Source of the DNA: Falciphora oryzae
Taxonomy: Eukaryota > Ascomycota > Sordariomycetes > Magnaporthales > Magnaporthaceae
Assembly (NCBI GenBank): GCA_000733355.1
Contig: JNVV01000008.1
Location: 473,244 to 537,243 of the forward strand
Length of the DNA: 64,000 nucleotides
Reading direction: 5' to 3'
Positions 59,555 to 64,000 of this stretch are shown one piece after another. Made by a program: the position numbers and the translations under genes. How positions within the stretch are numbered: position 1 is the stretch's first letter; each line of letters starts with the position of its first letter. The notes below the pieces were generated by a model, which saw only the letters and a list, made by a program, of their open reading frames with translations, had not been told where the DNA came from and did not search any database.

Positions 59555-60338
59555 TGGACTGTGTCTTGGAGAGGGGAGAGTTTGGCGTGCGGAGCGATGA
59601 GTTTATGAATACCTACGGGCTCTCTGCATATCGAATAGGAAACTGCCCGTATACCCGACCCGGGCAGAGGCAGCAATAGCGAGTTGACATGGATAATCCG
59701 TGCTTGGGAGCTTCTCCGCATGGCAGCAGCCTGCGCGCTGGTGTGGAAGCAGAGGCGACACAAGCGAACCTCATATGAGAGGAAGGAAAAGATATTACCA
59801 GCCTGACTGCGAACCCTCTGAATACTGTATATTAATGCCGACCAAAGATCCCTTCACGCAAGCATTTGGCTGAACCGTGTAAATAAATTCCACTCTCTTG
59901 CTGTTTGCCTACTTGCTGATTTTTCTGTAATTTCCCTCTCAGCTGCCCTTGATCATGAGCCGAGCCGCAAACATCAAGCCTCGAGCTTGCCTGCAGCTTT
60001 CCTGCCGACTACTCCACGGGCGACCCCACACACCAAGGCCAGCCCGGGCTTGGCAACCTGGCACGAAACAGGGGTCCTCACACTGCATTTCCGCCCGCCT
60101 TCGCGACTTCCCTCAGCAAGACTTGGATCAGCCAATTGAGCGGCCAGCTAACAGCCCGGGCAGCCTTTCCTTCTACTACCAGGAACATAGACGCGGCATG
60201 GTGTCTCGACGAAGCTGAAAAGCGACATAGACGAGCGCCGCCTGCCGTTTGGGTTTACTCAATCCATCACGACAATTTCTCGTCGCCCTTGGCGCAATCG
60301 CGAACCCAGCAGCCGGCGCGCCACATCGTCTCGACAAA
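59555..60338. other. Intergenic between DUF4748 and CID-SR genes
   Basis: 785 bp holding the 3' region of the upstream gene and the promoter of the next. An AT-rich stretch near 59815-59935 looks like a termination region. No gene is seen. Confidence 0.45.
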
Positions 60339-62523
60339 ATGGCGTCGTCGCCGCAGCTTACCATCGCCAAGGCCTCCCTCCTGGCCGCCCTGCTACGAGC
60401 GGAACCGACGGCGTGCTCCCGCGACGAGATCGAGCACTTCCACGTGCTGCTCAACTCCGCCATCGCCCGGTGCTCGCCAGCCAACGTTCAGGTTTGGAAA
60501 CACACCGTCACCAGCCCATGAGAAGACAAGTCCCTCGTTGTCTGCCTCTATACTCCTCCGTAGCACGCAAAAAAGCGTCGAGCTTTCGAGTCAGGGGAAT
60601 GAAATCCTCGGATGGGGCTGTAGCTAAATATTTTATCCCGGCATCGTCGCCACCCCTCGTTTCGCACACACACAGAAATGCAAACAGTGGACGCTGCGGC
60701 ACATTGCCCAGTCTCCAACAAGGGTGACCGCCCTGGGCAAGTTCCTGGTTCCCCTGGCCGACTCCTTTGCCGCTCCTGAGCAGCACCACCACAAGAAGAC
60801 GGCGGCTGCGCCCGCCAGCAACGGCTCCGCCCCGGCGCCCCAGAAGCCATCGGCGAAGCGAAGGAGCCTGCACCTGCTCTACGTCGTCAGCGATGTCCTA
60901 CACCATACCCGCGTCCGTGACAAGGATGACACCTTCGCCACTGGCCTCGAGCAAACCCTCCCGGCCCTCTTCAGAAGCGCCGCCTCCTTCGCCTCCTCGC
61001 CCAAGCACGGGAAGAAGCTCCATGATCTTGTATCGTTATGGGAGCGGAAGGGCTACCTGCCCTCGCCGGCGCTCCCCGCCAAGCTTCGCGAAGCCATCGC
61101 AGCCGGCCCGGCAGCCGCTGCACCCTCGAGTGGTGCCGACGCTGATGGCCAGAAGGATGGGAAAGCGGGAGGCGCCCCCGTCCCCGCCAAGGAGGCGTCG
61201 TTCTTGCTGCCCTCGACGCACGGCGACCCGTCGACGGCCTGGTATGACCTGCCGGCTGCCAACTGGCTGCCCGTCCTGGAGCCCAACTCGACGCGGGCCG
61301 TGGATCCGGCCCGGATCAAGCCGCTGCAGCTGCGCCCAGGTGTTGCCGACGCTATGCTTGTCGACGCGGTCAAGTCCCTTCTAGCGGACGTGGACCGCCT
61401 CTACGCTCCCGACGTCGGCGTCATCGGCGCCGCGGACGAGAAGGACCCGTCGGTCGGCGTCGACCAGATGGGCGAGCGTGTCGAGCTGGGTGAAATTACA
61501 GGCAAGATCCTCGGCGGCGCCACCTATTACGGTTGGTCCCGTGGCTTTTGTCGCAAGATGAAGGCCCGGCGGAAGCAGGGTCGCGCTGGTGGCGACGGCG
61601 GCTCCAGGAGTGGGTCGCGAGATTCGAGGGACGGCAGTTATGCCACACGCAGTCGGAGCAGGGGGGATGACCGGGACCGAGATGGCAGCTACAGCCAGAG
61701 CAGAGAGAGGAGCAGAGGTAGAGACAGGAGCCGAGACGGCGGTCGGGCCCGCAGCTCGTCCCGTCCGGTCTTCAAGCGCCGCCGCGTGTCCCCGTCGCAG
61801 AGCAGGAGCCGGTCCAGAGGCCGCGGCGGCACCGGACACAGCCGCAGCCGCAGCCGGAGCTACTCCCCGGACCGCTACCGACGGCGGCCCAGATCTCGCA
61901 GCGGCTACCCGCCGTCCAAATCGCGGTCCAGGAGCCGAGACCACCGCCGGGGGTCGCCCTCGTCGGGATATCCGCCCACATCCGCAGCTGCCGCGGGCCC
62001 GACCGCGCCACCCTTTCCGGGCATGCCGCCAAACATGCCGCCAAACGTGCAATTCCCGCTGCCGCCGCCCATCCCGCCGGTGCCCTTCCCTCCGCCGCCG
62101 CCGCACATGATGCCGCCCATTCCGATGCCGCCCCACCACTTCCCCGGCCAAGCGTTCGGAGCCTACCCCCCGCAACCCCCGTTCCAGCCCTACCCCGGCC
62201 AGTGGCCTGCGCCTGTGCCTGTGCCGCCACCTCCTCATGGCCTCCCTCACCCTCCAATGGGCGGCTCCCCAATGCAAGGCCAGGCGTGGCTGCCGCCGCG
62301 GCCGGACCCGCAGAGCGGATGGGCCGGCGGGTGGGGTGCTCAGCCGCAGCAGCCGTCGCCTCAATCCCCCGCGGGCTCACCTCCAGCTCATCGCCATCAG
62401 CAGCAGCATCAGGGTGGCTATCACCACCAGTACGGCCGTGGCGGTGGGGGAATGGGTGGCTACAGGGGCCAGTCATCTGGACGTGGGGGAGGATACAATG
62501 GTGGTCGCGGACGAGGATGGTAG
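60339..62523 (+). CDS. CID-domain, SR- and proline-rich RNA-processing protein
   Basis: Exons 60339-60491 and 60676-62523 join in frame (666 residues). The N-terminal ~150 residues resemble a CTD-interacting (CID/RPR) domain: LTIAKASLLAALLRAEPTAC, then KCKQWTLRHIAQSPTRV, RRSLHLLYVVSDVLHHTR and LPALFRSAASFA. Such domains bind the phosphorylated tail of RNA polymerase II. A linker follows, then an Arg-Ser dipeptide-rich region at about 286-405, a Pro-rich region at about 405-560 and a Gly/Gln-rich tail. The architecture is like CHERP/SCAF-type splicing or 3'-end factors. An acceptor at 60687 also keeps the frame, but 60676 retains the KCKQW block. Likely nuclear; its exact process is inferred. 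Confidence 0.85.
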
Positions 62524-63734
62524 TGATGCGCGTGGTATAGACGTGTACTATATAAGTCTTTTCCAGGGCCGGCGCATCCTCGTACTCATTATCTACGCTT
62601 CCCTGCGGCGCTTAGTCCTTTCTTGACGAGCTTGATTCTGCACACATGTAGATATAATTATATGCGCTTAGTCCAGCTGTGCGAATACAATCATTCATGT
62701 AATACCATGTCTCATGGGTCCAGACCGGTCGCTCCTTTGAATATTTGAATACCGAGGTGGCCGCCTAGGAAACTGTCTCCGGACTGGCCGTCTCAAAACC
62801 CCGAATTCATTGCGGGCGCTCGCCCGCCCCACTCTCCACATCTTCAACGGCTCCGTTCGCTCAGTCTAACAAGATCTCAGGCAGAACCCCTCCTGTTTTC
62901 CAACCGGCCACGCCTTGGTAAAATTGCCCATGAACGAAATGACTTTATTTTTCTTGATTCCCCATTACAGAATTTCTCCCAAACCGCCTCGTGCGTGATG
63001 TGGACGAGAAGGGGGTTGTCTCATTCAAAAGCCGAGAGTCCCGGCCCAGGAGAGATTTTCCCCTGTTCATAGGGTTGAGTGTACGGATAGGAATAGAGAC
63101 AGGGGGCCGACGCCATTGTCCCTGAGACTTCTTGTGTGTGTTTTTAGTTTTTTTCTGGCCAAGGTTTTCTAAGACCGATCACCCAACTCTTTTCGCACCA
63201 CGTCCTCCCCAGCTCTTCAAACAAAATCGTTCAGCACCAGAGTCCAAAGAAGTTAGGACTCGACGGCTCAACCCACCCAAAAATAAAGAGGAGAGAAGGG
63301 AAGAAAAGAAGAGGACAGGGGCGCCACTGTAAAATCCCACGCAACCATCAAATATACCTTGACTGTCCGCCAAACAAACAAAGGTGCTGCTGCCGCCAAC
63401 GGAAGTCGACGTTGGGTATGCGTCAACCCTATAAATCCCACAAGAAACAAACAGGAAGCCAAAACGAGAGTTTTCTTTGCCCGCCCTCGTTTGAAAAAGG
63501 GCAACAAAATCCCGAGAGCCAGGGCTCATGCGAATCCGGAAAGGAAGCTGTCTATCGAGATGCGCCGTTGGTAAAGAGTAAAGAATAAATAAATAAGTGA
63601 GACATGGGTGTGGCGCGTACAGCCAACAAAGACAGATCCGGCTATAGGGTCGGCAGGAGAGGAGCGAACCCAAAAACACTTCACACGCGGCCAGACACGC
63701 ACTGCTCGACCGGCGGCGGCTTTCTCGACCAGTC
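62524..63734. other. Convergent 3' regions at the right side of the window
   Basis: 1.2 kb between the CID-SR stop and the stop of the edge gene. AT-rich parts near 62640-62710 and 63560-63600 fit 3' UTRs. No gene is supported. Confidence 0.45.
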
Positions 63735-64000
63735 TCACCGGCTTCGGGCCGAGCCCACCGAGCTTTGTCTGTCGTGCATACCCGGCCGACGATCCCTTCG
63801 TTCGCCGTCCTGCAACTTAAGCGAGTCCAAGCGCTTCTGGTTGTCTTCGGCGGGGTCGACTTCGTCCAGCCGCGGCATTGCGTTCATGTGGGATCTACCG
63901 GGCGTGCCCGACTTGTCGCCGATCCCGTTGGCCTTGCGCATGTTGGCCTGCTCCGTGATTGCCGCCCACTTGCGCTCCCGCATGGCTTCCCTAGCCGCCG
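63735..64000 (-). CDS. C-terminal part of an unidentified gene (5' end outside window)
   Basis: The minus-strand frame is open from the window edge to TGA at 63735-63737 (88 codons visible). It reads AAREAMRERKWAAITEQANM, then a Gly/Ser/Asp-rich, charged and probably disordered tail ending SSVGSARSR. Codon use is GC3-rich like its neighbours, which supports real coding. I do not recognise the family. The visible part could be the cytosolic tail of a larger protein. Confidence 0.55.
   Translation of the reverse strand, partial: AAREAMRERKWAAITEQANMRKANGIGDKSGTPGRSHMNAMPRLDEVDPAEDNQKRLDSLKLQDGERRDRRPGMHDRQSSVGSARSR

Overview
This window is nuclear DNA from a filamentous ascomycete, most likely a Sordariomycete. 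The evidence is short GT-AG introns (mostly about 55-110 nt) with CTAAC-like branch sites, high third-position GC, genes on both strands without operons, and proteins typical of Pezizomycotina: a GH76 DCW1-type mannanase, an Spt21/Ams2-type GATA protein, BCS1-like AAA ATPases and a GH51 arabinofuranosidase. A run of N marks a draft assembly. No rRNA, tRNA, CRISPR array or transposon could be supported.

Layout, left to right: VAC8 (minus, runs off the left edge); SNF4, the AMPK gamma subunit (plus, with a uORF whose stop overlaps the start codon); a large RhoGAP protein (plus); the divergent mitoribosomal pair mL38 (minus) and uL4m (plus); an ATF/CREB-like bZIP factor (minus) with a 2 kb upstream region containing TGACGT sites; a sugar transporter (minus) divergent from GH51 arabinofuranosidase (plus) across the assembly gap; RPA3 (plus), followed closely by an acidic glutamate-repeat ORF; an Spt21/Ams2-like GATA protein (minus); EHD3/mS47 (minus) divergent from SmD2 (plus); dihydroxyacetone kinase (minus); DCW1-type GH76 (minus); a SET/NAP histone chaperone (minus) divergent from an asparaginase-ankyrin protein (plus); a BCS1-like AAA ATPase (plus); a WD40 inositol-polyphosphate 5-phosphatase (minus); a micro-exon DUF4748 protein (plus); a CID-SR protein (plus); and the 3' end of an unidentified gene (minus) cut by the right edge.

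Most genes are unrelated housekeeping functions. Themes that recur are mitochondria (mL38, uL4m, EHD3/mS47, BCS1-like), chromatin and histone supply (Spt21/Ams2-like, SET/NAP, RPA3), and carbon or sugar signalling (SNF4, sugar transporter, GH51, dihydroxyacetone kinase). Several genes share bidirectional promoters. The items most worth checking are the frame-restoring 11-nt exon candidate in the transporter, the widely split GATA finger, the SNF4 stop-start uORF, and possible CRE-based autoregulation of the bZIP gene. I did not find a clearly new multi-gene system. Exon boundaries were worked out by hand from splice motifs and frame continuity.
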